Shown piece after piece: positions 30,401-38,796 of a stretch of DNA of 64,000 nucleotides. Made by a program: the position numbers and the translations under genes. How positions within the stretch are numbered: position 1 is the stretch's first letter; each line of letters begins with the position of its first letter. This DNA comes from Photobacterium sanguinicancri (lineage in GTDB: Bacteria; Pseudomonadota; Gammaproteobacteria; Enterobacterales; Vibrionaceae). The notes beneath the pieces were generated by a model, which was not told the DNA's origin, ran no database searches, and was given only the letters and a program-made list of their open reading frames with translations. The stretch is taken from the NCBI RefSeq assembly GCF_024346675.1, contig NZ_AP024851.1:1612001-1676000 (forward strand), in the 5' to 3' direction.

Positions 30401-30554
30401 GTTTACGTTCTTGCTCAGATGGCTCAGCCATCGGAAGTAGTTGCGCTAACCACAGCGATTCGTCCACTGAGTACAGTGGAGAGATTAACTGCCACAATGA
30501 CGATAATGGCCTGTCGATAAAAGATGGCTGAAGTGCATCTACCGCATTAAACAT
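27414..30554 (-). CDS. putA: Bifunctional proline dehydrogenase / P5C dehydrogenase
   Basis: The 1046-residue enzyme oxidises proline to glutamate in two steps at the membrane. The flavin-dependent proline dehydrogenase half spans about residues 60-470 and includes RLVKGAYWDSE and EFQRLHGMGDALYN. The aldehyde dehydrogenase half has AFTGSTETAQ, the catalytic cysteine in SAGQRCSALRV and PFGGQGLSGTGPKAGGP at the end. It lacks the N-terminal ribbon-helix-helix domain of E. coli PutA, so it is not its own repressor. I chose the ATG preceded by TTGAGGAAATGATT; an in-frame ATG 12 codons upstream is less likely. Confidence 0.95.
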   Translation of the reverse strand: MFNAVDALQPSFIDRPLSSLWQLISPLYSVDESLWLAQLLPMAEPSEQERKQTTDSAAELIARVRADKTAVQMIDALLLEYSLDTKEGILLMCLAEALMRIPDAATADALIRDKLSVADWKSHLKNSESLFVNASTWGLMLTGKVVTMDAKSDGQPSHVINRLVNKMSEPVIRQAMNQAMKIMGHQFVLGRTIAEAMKNGKDKRDQGFTYSFDMLGEAALTQQDAQKYFKDYIMAIEAVGRNGYHNPKSPDPTVSIKLSALHPRYDVANEARVLDEMYLSVLSLLARARELNVGITIDAEEADRLELSLKLFEKLYRSDEVKGWGRFGLVVQAYSKRALPVLTWLAALSKQQGDVIPLRLVKGAYWDSELKMSQQSGYAAYPVFTRKEGTDTSYLACARLLLATHFRGLIYPQFASHNAHTVSAIVAMAEHKDFEFQRLHGMGDALYNHAMDMYQTNVRIYAPVGSHKDLLPYLVRRLLENGANSSFVHRLVDADCPIDTLTEHPVDILKSRPSLHNGLIALPPAIFGESRQNSEGINIEIESEWTPFKTSIDVFNETQWQAGPIVNGERLVGKTLSGEAPACEVLAITAPYDRRESVGEVSFATRDLVIEAIDVASNAYPEWSQTPVAERAACLVRLADLLEANTGELVALCHREAGKTIQDGIDEIREAVDFCRFYAHQAATEFAQPHIIETYDGATKQLTYQGRGVFACISPWNFPLAIFLGQVSAALVAGNTVVAKPAEQTSIIAFRAIEMMLEAGVPNGAIQLLPGTGAEVGAALTSDIRVAGVAFTGSTETAQRINRTLVARDCAPVPFVAETGGQNAMIVDSTALPEQVVRDVVRSAFASAGQRCSALRVLFVQKDIADRIVGLIKGAMAELSVGRPELHSTDVGPVIDKTARDKLVTHIQALKNRATLIAQAELPEVCQYGDFVAPTAFEISNIDVLENENFGPILHVVRFDAGKLDQVIDQINHTGFGLTLGVHSRNERTYSYIEQRMRVGNCYINRDQVGAVVGVQPFGGQGLSGTGPKAGGPHYLYRFTQDVYAV

Positions 30555-30914
30555 AATCATTTCCTCAATAATGGTTCTTGATGCAATCACAATAAATGTT
30601 ACACCGATGTTGCTATTGAGGGGATCATATTTTCAGCCGCTCACTTAGTCTTGCTATATTCTCCGATATTTTTTAGAAAAAGTCCGTTTTTTAACAAAAT
30701 CAGACACAGAACGGCAGCGTTTAAGGCTAAAAATCACTAACAGGCCTTATAAGAACAGATTTGGACGGCGTACAAAATGAAATTATCGATAAGTCAAAGC
30801 CAATCCGTGGCATATGAGATGAAGCGAGGAAAGTAATCAGGCAGTCGAGATAAGATTTATTCGCCAAGGGAATATAAAGATAAGCTCTGGGAATAAATGA
30901 AAGCTAAAACTATG
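30555..30914. other. put promoter region
   Basis: This 360-base gap lies between the putR-like gene and putA, both on the minus strand, and must hold the putA promoter and any activator sites. No terminator or obvious repeat was recognised by eye. Confidence 0.4.
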
Positions 30915-31703
30915 TTACGAAAATGCCTTACGGTATTTTGCTGGTGGCATACCGTAACAACGGGAAAAAGCTTGAGTAAAACTACTCTGGCTACTAAAAC
31001 CACAAGATTGGGCCACCTGAGCCAAACTCAAGCCAGATTCATCGAGTAACTGCTTGGCAAGATCGAGTCTTTTCTGTAGCACATAATGATGAGGCGTCAT
31101 GCCTGTCTGTGTTTTAAATAAAAGGTGAAACTGACTTTCGCCAAGATAAACTAAACCCGCAAGCTGCAATACCGAAATTTTCCGCGTTATGTGCTGCAAA
31201 ATATATTGATCGACAATATCCATATTTAAACGCGGTAAATATCTATCTGAAGCGACAGGCTTAAAGTGACGCTGTAACACGCACATTAATGTGTCGGTAC
31301 AGGCTCTACTCAATAATAAATCATCAGGACTTGCCATCATTTCAGCCGTCAGTGCTTTGATTAGGGTTTGCACTTGGGTATCAAGATGAAAATAACTCGA
31401 TTGAGTAAATAAGCGTTCTACTCTTTCTGTGGCATAGTCATGTTGCGCCAGCACTTCGGGCACATTCAACACTAAGATCTCATTTTTACCTAAACCTGAA
31501 AATGCATGCTCAGAATCCGAACTTACAAGGCAACCTTGACCAGGACCGACCAAGTTTCCATAACCTTCAATATCAAATTCCGTTTGACCAGATAACCCGA
31601 TCACAACTTGGTTATAACCATGGTTATGGTGTGCCATCTGTTCGGGCAACATAACAATTTCAGAGGGTTTATATTTTTCAGCCATAATATTTAGGCCATT
31701 CAT
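30915..31703 (-). CDS. putR: AraC-family regulator, probable put-cluster regulator
   Basis: The 262-residue protein has an N-terminal cupin-like sensor (MLPEQMAHHNHGYNQVVIGL, residues about 18-38) and a C-terminal AraC/XylS double helix-turn-helix. The latter is visible as ISVLQLAGLVYLGESQFHLLF and LSLAQVAQSCGFSSQSSFTQAF near residues 178 and 225. It lies directly upstream of putA in the same direction. AraC-type regulators of the put operon are known in Vibrio, and PutA here has no DNA-binding domain, so control of putA-putP is a sound inference. An ATG six codons downstream is an alternative start. Confidence 0.75.
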   Translation of the reverse strand: MNGLNIMAEKYKPSEIVMLPEQMAHHNHGYNQVVIGLSGQTEFDIEGYGNLVGPGQGCLVSSDSEHAFSGLGKNEILVLNVPEVLAQHDYATERVERLFTQSSYFHLDTQVQTLIKALTAEMMASPDDLLLSRACTDTLMCVLQRHFKPVASDRYLPRLNMDIVDQYILQHITRKISVLQLAGLVYLGESQFHLLFKTQTGMTPHHYVLQKRLDLAKQLLDESGLSLAQVAQSCGFSSQSSFTQAFSRCYGMPPAKYRKAFS

Positions 31704-31870
31704 CTAATTAGCTTCATTGAAGGAGGAAAGACTACTACATAATACAGTAAAAACGAAAATGCAGATGCCCACTCAGCAGCAATATCATAGGCGATCAGTG
31801 GTATTCTCGATTATGTAAACATAACAATGCACCGCTCAAAATTTACGTAGACATCTTCTCTACTAATAAT

Positions 31871-32244
31871 GGAAGAATGATCAAGAGAAGCCAATGTTAC
31901 GGTAAGTGTAATTTCAATTTTATGAATTAGCTCTTCAGGCTAGACATAGTAAAGGATTCGACTGTATTTCTCAGAAAGTTCTTTTTATCGTTCCACAACG
32001 TAAAAAAGATTAAAATATAATTTATTAATTTAAAATCAACAATATAACAAGAAATCTATCTTGATCATCGTTCCATGTTTTTAAAGGCCGATTAACAGCC
32101 TAAATAGCGGAGCAATGCAATGGTTTGATACTACCTTGATCATCGTTCCATTGCTGTATTAGATCAACATCATGATCACACTTGATCATTGTTCCAGTTG
32201 AACATACACCCTCAGTTAATTGGTCGCTCTTGATCATCGTTCTG
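31871..32244. promoter_or_regulatory. Distal cluster of RctB-type iterons and one long origin-type repeat
   Basis: Five copies of the origin iteron (consensus TTGATCATCGTTCCA) lie here. They are at 31871-31885 (minus, two mismatches in its 14 clear positions), 32061-32075 (exact), 32136-32150 (exact), 32182-32196 (one mismatch) and 32230-32244 (two mismatches). At 31897-31921 a sequence starting TTACGGT matches 20 of 25 positions of the longer repeat at 51283-51307 in the origin. The 745-base gap between the putR-like gene (start 31703) and the AEC transporter gene (start 32450) holds no other gene. The sites are about 19 kb from oriCII. RctB binding and the purpose are inferred. Confidence 0.8.
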
Positions 32245-32449
32245 TTGATTTTAAAGGGCTGTGAGGCCTCGGTAACTCAGAAAAAACATCTTCGTTTCGA
32301 CATTACTCCTAGCATCAGCCAAAAATTGAAGCCGGTGATCTTAATAAGATCGGCTTCGTGCTCGATTTTCATCAACGTTTTTGTCAATAAGTCATACATT
32401 TCATTTCTTATTCTGTGGTACAACAACAAAGGATCCTAAAGGAGTGACC

Positions 32450-33403
32450 ATGAACGCATTTATCGAGCAGCTATTTTTTTCCATTTCAGTCACCGGCCCA
32501 ATTTTTATCATGCTGGCACTGGGTGTGGTTTTAAAGTCTAACGGCTTGATTGATGAAAAGTTTACTGAAGGTGGCTCACGTCTTGTATTCAATGTGACGT
32601 TACCAGCTTTGCTCTTTTTAAGCGTAGTAAAAGCAGATTTACAACAAGCTGGGCATTTTCAACTTATCGCTTTTGCGCTGATTGGTAACATGGCCCTTTT
32701 CGGCCTTTTTGAATTGTTGTGCGGAACGATGATCAAGAAACGATCGGATCTTGGCGTGGTGGTGCAAGGGGCCTTTCGTGCTAATACCGGCATCATTGGT
32801 TTAGCTTATGCCGCCAATGCTTACGGTGAAGAAGGATTAGTTATTGGCTCGTTATATGTTGCCGCTATTACCGTGCTCTACAATATTTTGGCCGTCATAA
32901 CACTTACTCGCCATTCAGAGACCAATACTCAATTAAATATTCGTCATTTACTGCATTCAATCATACGAAACCCACTGATCATCAGTATTCTGATTGCTAT
33001 TCCAATTTCTTATTTACATATTGAATTGCCTAATATTTTACTGCAATCAGGCCGCTACTTTGCAGATATGACACTACCACTTGCGTTGCTATGTACAGGG
33101 GCGAGTTTGGATTTCAGGCAACTAAAACAAGAATCAACCAGCGCCAATGTCGCTGGTTTTAGCCGTTTAGTTATAGCCCCAACGCTACTCACAATCACAG
33201 GTTACCTACTTGGCTTTCGCAGTGTAGAGCTTGGCATTATCTTTTTGATGTCTGCAGCACCAACCGCTGCAGCCAGTTATGTAATGGCGCATTCGATGGG
33301 AGCCAATGCAAAATTAGCCGCCAACATTATTGCCTTAACAACAATCGCCTCGACGTTCACCTGTAGTCTAGGGATCACACTACTTAATATGTGGACAAAA
33401 TAA
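32450..33403 (+). CDS. AEC-family (auxin efflux carrier-type) permease
   Basis: The 317-residue membrane protein has about ten hydrophobic spans in two inverted halves. Typical AEC segments are visible: SRLVFNVTLPALLFLSVV near residue 42, GAFRANTGIIGLAYA and PLALLCTGASLDF. Bacterial members move organic acids such as malate or malonate. AAAGGAGTGACC precedes the chosen ATG, so the 23-codon upstream extension of the frame is not used. Its upstream region contains the distal RctB-type site cluster, which could affect its transcription. The substrate is unknown. Confidence 0.82.
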   Translation: MNAFIEQLFFSISVTGPIFIMLALGVVLKSNGLIDEKFTEGGSRLVFNVTLPALLFLSVVKADLQQAGHFQLIAFALIGNMALFGLFELLCGTMIKKRSDLGVVVQGAFRANTGIIGLAYAANAYGEEGLVIGSLYVAAITVLYNILAVITLTRHSETNTQLNIRHLLHSIIRNPLIISILIAIPISYLHIELPNILLQSGRYFADMTLPLALLCTGASLDFRQLKQESTSANVAGFSRLVIAPTLLTITGYLLGFRSVELGIIFLMSAAPTAAASYVMAHSMGANAKLAANIIALTTIASTFTCSLGITLLNMWTK

Positions 33404-33492
33404 CAACAAAAACCAATTGATAATAATTCTCAGTTACAGTCTAATAGGCTAAATGGAATTCAAGCCGAAATTAGCACTGCGGAGTCTTATCA

Positions 33493-34683
33493 ATGGCATC
33501 TTTACAAAAAGCGCAATACAACCAGCTTCAAAATCACTATTGGCGTATTGCAAACAAGCGCCTAATCCTTCCTGTGATCTTATTTGCACTATTAGCAGCA
33601 CCATCAACACGCGAGATCACCGTTGCTGTTTTATCTGATGCTTTTTGGCAAGTTGCCGCTTATGTCGCTGCAACACTGACGATTTACCATATCATCGCGA
33701 ATAAGATGAGCCAGAAAAGCAGACTTAAAACCCTGTTAAACAGCAACGCACGCTACCAAGTCATCTTTGCAGCACTAATGGGTGCCCTACCTGGTTGTGG
33801 TGGTGCGATAGTCGTGATCACCCAATATGTGCGAGGCCAGCTTAGTTTTGGAGCCGTCGTAGCTGTTTTAACTGCAACTATGGGGGACGCAGCTTTTTTA
33901 TTGTTAGCAACTGAACCAAGTACAGGGCTATTGATGATGGCCATTGGGTGCTGTGTTGGCCTCATCTCAGGTTGGATTGTCGATGCCACTCATGGCTGCG
34001 ACTTTATGCGGCCTGAACTCAAACCCAAGCAAGACACAACAGCAACTCAACACGAAAAAAGAACGTCACCAACAGTGTTAAAACTGCAAGGTCAATTTTG
34101 GAAATGGGTACTGGCCCCAGCCATAGTGATCGCAATTATGGGTTCGCTGCAAATCGATATCGATCAAACGTTCAAACTCAGCGCAGGCACGATTGATATT
34201 ATTGGTACAATTGCTGTCATTATGGCTTTACTGCTATGGGCAACATCGCGTGATATCACTGATTATGAATCCGCTGTTTCAGAAGATCCTAAATTAGCCT
34301 CAAGTCACATGTATCAACGTATCGCTCAAGACACCAACTTTGTCACTAGCTGGGTGATCGGTGCATTTTTGATTTTTGAATTAACCATTTTTTGGACAGG
34401 CGTCGATCTACAAGGCCTCTTCTCTAACTGGGCGTTATTAATTCCATTAATGGGTGTAATGATCGGTCTTTTGCCGGGTTGTGGCCCCCAGATTATTGTC
34501 ACTAGCCTTTATTTATCTGGGGCTATTCCGATGTCGGCACAAATAGGCAATGCAATCAGCAACGATGGCGATGCGCTTTTTCCTGCCATAGCACTTGCCC
34601 CAAAGGCCGCTTTCATCGCCACACTCTATTCAACGTTCCCAGCCATCATTGCGGCATACGGTTACTTTGTCTTCTTTGAATGA
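33493..34683 (+). CDS. Putative 10-TM manganese/heavy-metal exporter (ArsP_2/MntX-like)
   Basis: The 396-residue membrane protein shows an internal duplication: ALMGALPGCGGAIVVITQYV near residue 95 and MIGLLPGCGPQIIVTSLYL near residue 330, each followed by a short acidic GDA segment (MGDAAFLL, DGDALFPA). This double PGCG pattern belongs to the putative manganese exporter family that includes MntX. The central loop is polar and carries HGCDF. GGAG lies eight bases before the ATG. A TGATAATAATTCTCA stretch at about 33418-33432 resembles half of a Fur-type box, but the match is loose. A terminator follows. Metal specificity is inferred. Confidence 0.75.
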   Translation: MASLQKAQYNQLQNHYWRIANKRLILPVILFALLAAPSTREITVAVLSDAFWQVAAYVAATLTIYHIIANKMSQKSRLKTLLNSNARYQVIFAALMGALPGCGGAIVVITQYVRGQLSFGAVVAVLTATMGDAAFLLLATEPSTGLLMMAIGCCVGLISGWIVDATHGCDFMRPELKPKQDTTATQHEKRTSPTVLKLQGQFWKWVLAPAIVIAIMGSLQIDIDQTFKLSAGTIDIIGTIAVIMALLLWATSRDITDYESAVSEDPKLASSHMYQRIAQDTNFVTSWVIGAFLIFELTIFWTGVDLQGLFSNWALLIPLMGVMIGLLPGCGPQIIVTSLYLSGAIPMSAQIGNAISNDGDALFPAIALAPKAAFIATLYSTFPAIIAAYGYFVFFE

Positions 34684-34721
34684 GTCAATTTATAGCCAAT
34701 ATAATATTTCCTAATAAAAGA

Positions 34722-34753
34722 GCGCCTTTATATTAAAAAAAGGCGTTTTTTTA
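34722..34753 (+). terminator. Terminator of the metal exporter gene
   Basis: CGCCTTT pairs with AAAGGCG across an AT loop and runs into seven T residues, about 40 bases past the stop. Confidence 0.82.
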
Positions 34754-34899
34754 TTTCGACGTAATATTTCAAATTGGTGAAAATAACCGCAACTTAGCAT
34801 CCCTTTCTAGACCACGATCACAAAAACAATCCAGCTCACAAGGCATAAACAATGTCAATAGGTGAATTCCCCCCTATCTGTACTGCGTACGGTTCGTTA

Positions 34900-35107
34900 T
34901 ATTTCACTCATAGGAAGCAACGTGGATATACGTTATTTCTTATTGCATCCTTTTAGGATGCTCTCCAATAAAGCGCATAGTCAGTATAAACCCTCATACT
35001 GAACCATTATGAACTTCATTGGATACCTCTTCTACACGTCGTACAGGATTGTGCTCTTCGGAGTCAAACTCTTGTCTTTGCCGGCCTTCTAGGCCGGCTT
35101 TTTTTTA
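34900..35107 (+). ncRNA. Candidate orphan small RNA
   Basis: There is no credible open frame between 34754 and 35216. The stretch contains a hairpin GCATCC-TTTTA-GGATGC at 34945-34961. It ends in a very strong terminator at 35080-35107 (GCCGGCCT with AGGCCGGC, then eight T residues) that belongs to no protein gene. The 5' end is a guess and no promoter was confirmed. The element is distinct from the exporter's own terminator upstream. Confidence 0.35.
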
Positions 35108-35216
35108 TTTATTTACAATTTTGTCTAAAATTCCGTCATGGTAGTCTTGTATCATTTACGAAAGTGATTAGAATCACAGTTGATCTATGACTATTAGCCC
35201 GATCTAGGCATGCCGC

Positions 35217-35927
35217 GTGACAGATAAATTAAATCCATCCTTACTTAATATGTTCAGTCAGCTTCCCGGATGTTGGGGCTGTAAAGATAATGACTCTGTA
35301 TTTGTATTTGCGAATAAAGAATATGGAAATATCATTGGAGTAGACCATCATTTAGATTGTATTGGCCGAACAGATTTTGATATGCCAAGCCCAACAGCTG
35401 AGTGCGCTGAATCTTTTATTATTCAAGATCAACAAGTAATAGATTCAGGACAAAGGATGAAAATACTTGATATTCACCCTTATTCAGATGGTAACTGGCG
35501 AGCTCACTTATTTACCAAAACTCCTTGGAAAGATGATGACCAAAATATTATCGGTACTATTTTTTCAGGAATAGAATTAAAAGATACTGCCATTTTAGAA
35601 GTGGGACACTGGATTTGCAGAGCGGCGGGTTTAAGCAAGGAAAGTCAGGCGTCATTTAGCCTCGATTTAAGCCATCACCATATAGTGCTCAACACTCGCG
35701 AGTCTGAAGTGTTATTTTTGCTACTTTACGGTAAGAAACCACAATATATATCTCGTGTGCTCAATGTTTCAGTGAAAACAGTTGAAAATTATGTATTAAA
35801 GCTACGAGAAAAATTTAATGCCAATTCTAAAAATGAACTGATTGATTTGGCACTCGATAATGGCTTTGGATCGCATATTCCAGAAAGTATGCTAAATAGA
35901 CAACTCTCTGTTATTCTAAAAGAATAA
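35217..35927 (+). CDS. PAS-domain LuxR-family transcriptional regulator
   Basis: The 236-residue protein has an N-terminal PAS-like domain (LPGCWGCKDNDSVFVFANKE and IGRTDFDMPSP, residues about 16-125). The C-terminal LuxR/FixJ helix-turn-helix is LNTRESEVLFLLLYGKKPQ followed by ISRVLNVSVKTVENYVLKL, residues about 160-205. The start is GTG, because the nearby ATG at 35210 is in another frame. It is a single gene with no sensor kinase beside it. The ligand and targets are unknown. Confidence 0.8.
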   Translation: MTDKLNPSLLNMFSQLPGCWGCKDNDSVFVFANKEYGNIIGVDHHLDCIGRTDFDMPSPTAECAESFIIQDQQVIDSGQRMKILDIHPYSDGNWRAHLFTKTPWKDDDQNIIGTIFSGIELKDTAILEVGHWICRAAGLSKESQASFSLDLSHHHIVLNTRESEVLFLLLYGKKPQYISRVLNVSVKTVENYVLKLREKFNANSKNELIDLALDNGFGSHIPESMLNRQLSVILKE

Positions 35928-36061
35928 TATCCATAATTTTTATAATCTTATTCATTTTTAGAAAAGTATTATAATCGTTTCAATATTTTATCTATTCCAG
36001 ATTAAACACCATGCTTACAATATAGTTTCATAGTAACAGCGTGTATATAAAATTATGGAAT

Positions 36062-36090
36062 AAAAAACGCGCTGATTTAGCGCGTTTTTT
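36062..36090. terminator. Bidirectional terminator
   Basis: AAAAAACGCGCT pairs perfectly with AGCGCGTTTTTT across GATTT. It serves both the LuxR-type gene and the convergent pdxH gene, whose stop at 36093 almost touches it. Confidence 0.88.
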
Positions 36091-36092
36091 AT

Positions 36093-36737
36093 TTAAGGTG
36101 CTAGGCGCTCTATATCCCACGAAGCATTATCATCACTATTGAGTGAAAATAAAAAACGATCATGTAGACGATGCTCACCCCCCTGCCAAAATTCAACAGA
36201 AGATAATTTGACTCGGTACCCCCCCCAAAATGTAGGAACTGGCACTTCACCTTGAGAGAACTTCTGTTTAAGTTCCATGTACTTGCCTTCTAACGCTTGC
36301 CTTGCTGTTAAGCGACTGCTTTGTTTACTCGCCCACGCGGCAATTTGGCTTTCCTTCGGTCGGGATGAAAAGTACTTCATGACTTCAAATACGGATAATT
36401 TCTCAGCGACGCCCGTTACATGCACTTGACGCTCAATCCCATGCCAAGGAAAATGTAAGCTAATTTTTGCGTTATCAGATAAATGTAAAGCTTTACGGCT
36501 ACCAAGGTTGGTATAGAACACAAAGCCATCTTCATCAAAATGCTTCAGCAAAACGATACGCTGGAACGGTTGCCCATCTTGATCGACTGTCGCAACCGTC
36601 ATTGCCGTCGGGTCCGTCAACTTCGCTTCAACCGCCTGATCAAGCCACTTCCTAAAGAGGGGAACAGGTGATGTAGGCAAATCGTTACGGCGTAACCCAC
36701 CTCGGGTATATTCTCGACGAATATCAGACAAATCCAT
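36093..36737 (-). CDS. pdxH: Pyridoxine/pyridoxamine 5'-phosphate oxidase
   Basis: The 214-residue FMN enzyme makes pyridoxal 5'-phosphate, the active vitamin B6. Family marks are [20 protein letters not shown] at the N-terminus, the FMN site [35 protein letters not shown] and the C-terminal [17 protein letters not shown] with the substrate-binding arginines and histidine. GTGGAGATAACA precedes the chosen ATG; the frame reads four codons further to a GTG that overlaps this ribosome site. It lies apart from other B6 genes. Confidence 0.95.
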   Translation of the reverse strand: MDLSDIRREYTRGGLRRNDLPTSPVPLFRKWLDQAVEAKLTDPTAMTVATVDQDGQPFQRIVLLKHFDEDGFVFYTNLGSRKALHLSDNAKISLHFPWHGIERQVHVTGVAEKLSVFEVMKYFSSRPKESQIAAWASKQSSRLTARQALEGKYMELKQKFSQGEVPVPTFWGGYRVKLSSVEFWQGGEHRLHDRFLFSLNSDDNASWDIERLAP

Positions 36738-36969
36738 TGTTATCTCCACTGATTAACTGGATACCGAGTGATCACTTCAATCACACTAATTGGCGATTAT
36801 AATACGATAATTCCCCTGAGAATGATCAACTAATCCCCACCAGACAACAATTTACTTTCTTTCACGCTATCGCCGCTAGGAAACTTTGCAAGAGCAGTCA
36901 CACCTTATACACAGCTCCCGTAGCATTCACAGTTTGATTGGTATCATTTCCCTATACGATCTTGCAGGA

Positions 36970-38796
36970 ATGTTCAGTGTGAACAGAAAGAATACCCTTG
37001 TCCTTTTAAGCCTGGTTGGAGCCTTACTGTGTGGCCTCGTCAGTGCTATTACTTATCAACAAGTCAAACAGCACCTCTCTGATAAAATCATCAGCGATGT
37101 CAATCAGCTTGGTGAAAAAATTGACGCACAATTATCACGTTACAGCCAACTACCCAAGGTGCTCGCGAGCGATCCCCGCTTACTCGATGCTCTGGTAACC
37201 GATGAACAAAGTGCACGTGCAATCAACCATCAGTACAAGCAAACAAGTTTATTGCTAGAGTCTTGGGCTTCAACCCTTCGTGCAGACACCCTTTACCTTA
37301 TCAATCGTCAAGGCGATACGCTCGCCGCGAGTAACTGGCAATCAGAAACCAGTTTTGTCGGTCAAAACTATGGCTATCGTCCTTATTTCACCCAAGCACT
37401 TGCAGGTAATGTCGGGCAATATTTTGCACTAGGTGCACGCTCTGATAAACGCGGTTACTACTTCTCTGCACCTGTGTACAAAAAAAACGAAATCATAGGG
37501 GTATTAGCACTCAAAGTTGACCTCTCGATTATCGAAGATATTTGGAACTACGATCAAGTAGATTACGCCATTGTTGATCAGCACGGTATCGTCTTTTACA
37601 GTTCGGAAGATGCTTGGTTGTATCATTCACTCGTCGCTTTACCAAATACGTTGCGTAAAAGCGTCATCGCATCGCGTCAATATGGCAATGCTAAACTGCA
37701 AGCAATAAGTAAGCACTCACTTCTAAGTGATTTTCAGCAACAAGACATCACTGAAATACTCATCCCAACCAAAAAAACAACAATAGAAATGCTGACAACC
37801 TACCGTGAGATGAACAAGGTAGGCTGGTCAATATATGGCTTTTCGCCTATTAACGCCGCTTATCAGTATGTATTTCAAGCGCTATTTATTTTTATCGTTT
37901 TCTATTTAATGCTATGCCTTGCCATTGTGTCTTGGTTACAAACCAGCTTTGCTCAAACACAGTTAGCCCTACTTAACGACAAGCTTGAACAGTTAGTCAT
38001 AGAACGTACCCGCAATTTAATGGAAACCAACCAAGAATTACGCGACACAATTAATCAATATGAACTATCACAAGCTGAGCTTAAACAAGCACACAGTGAG
38101 CTAGTGCAAGCCGCTAAGCTTGCAATGCTTGGTGAACTATCAGCCAGTATTAACCATGAGATAAACCAACCATTAGCCGCCATGCGTACCTATGCAGAAA
38201 ACTCTCGCAAGTTATTGGTCAAAGAGCGTTACGACGCAGTCGCCGGTAATATTGAAGAAATCATTAGTCTTAATAAAATGATCGCTGACATTATTGCGCG
38301 CTTCAAAGTTTTTGCCCGTAAAACCACCGAGAATAATACCCGCACAGCCGTCGCTGACTCCATTCGCTCGGCAACCAGCTTGTTACGCAATAAACTGATA
38401 AAACACGGTGTCATTTTACGCGTTGAAGAATTACCACCACATCTTGTGGTAAACATAGATGCCGTACAGTTTGAGCAAGTACTCATTAATTTGCTCCATA
38501 ATGCGATACAAGCGCTAGAGAATGCGCATCCACCACAAATTGGTGTTCACTTCACGCCACAAGAAGATACCGTTGCCATTCACATTTGGGATAATGGTCC
38601 AGGCTTAGATGACGAGCAAAAACATAAAATTTTCAATCCTTTCTATACATCTAAACCAGACGGTTTAGGGCTTGGATTGACCATATCACGACGAATTATC
38701 GATGCTTTTTCTGGCACATTAACCGTCAAAGATCACAGTGGCGGAGGGTGTGAGTTTATTATCACACTGCCACGTAGTACCGAGGATGGACAATGA
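36970..38796 (+). CDS. dctB: DctB-type sensor histidine kinase
   Basis: The 608-residue membrane kinase has a first span (LVLLSLVGALLCGLVSAITY), a periplasmic double-CACHE-like sensor with the DctB-like segments QLPKVLASDPRLLDAL and DTLYLINRQGDTLAASNW, and a second span near residue 305. A coiled coil follows, then the phosphoacceptor box ASINHEINQPLAAMRTYAEN near residue 395 and an ATPase domain (LLHNAIQAL, DNGPGLDDEQ, GLGLGLTISRRII). DctB proteins sense C4-dicarboxylates, but no dicarboxylate transporter is adjacent. The gene overlaps the regulator gene by four bases. A GTG three codons later has a better-spaced AGGA and could be the true start. Confidence 0.85.
   Translation: MFSVNRKNTLVLLSLVGALLCGLVSAITYQQVKQHLSDKIISDVNQLGEKIDAQLSRYSQLPKVLASDPRLLDALVTDEQSARAINHQYKQTSLLLESWASTLRADTLYLINRQGDTLAASNWQSETSFVGQNYGYRPYFTQALAGNVGQYFALGARSDKRGYYFSAPVYKKNEIIGVLALKVDLSIIEDIWNYDQVDYAIVDQHGIVFYSSEDAWLYHSLVALPNTLRKSVIASRQYGNAKLQAISKHSLLSDFQQQDITEILIPTKKTTIEMLTTYREMNKVGWSIYGFSPINAAYQYVFQALFIFIVFYLMLCLAIVSWLQTSFAQTQLALLNDKLEQLVIERTRNLMETNQELRDTINQYELSQAELKQAHSELVQAAKLAMLGELSASINHEINQPLAAMRTYAENSRKLLVKERYDAVAGNIEEIISLNKMIADIIARFKVFARKTTENNTRTAVADSIRSATSLLRNKLIKHGVILRVEELPPHLVVNIDAVQFEQVLINLLHNAIQALENAHPPQIGVHFTPQEDTVAIHIWDNGPGLDDEQKHKIFNPFYTSKPDGLGLGLTISRRIIDAFSGTLTVKDHSGGGCEFIITLPRSTEDGQ

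Noticed and set aside
33418..33432. Fur-type box ahead of the metal exporter gene
   Set aside because: Only about half of the consensus is matched in AT-rich DNA; not strong enough to list as a site.
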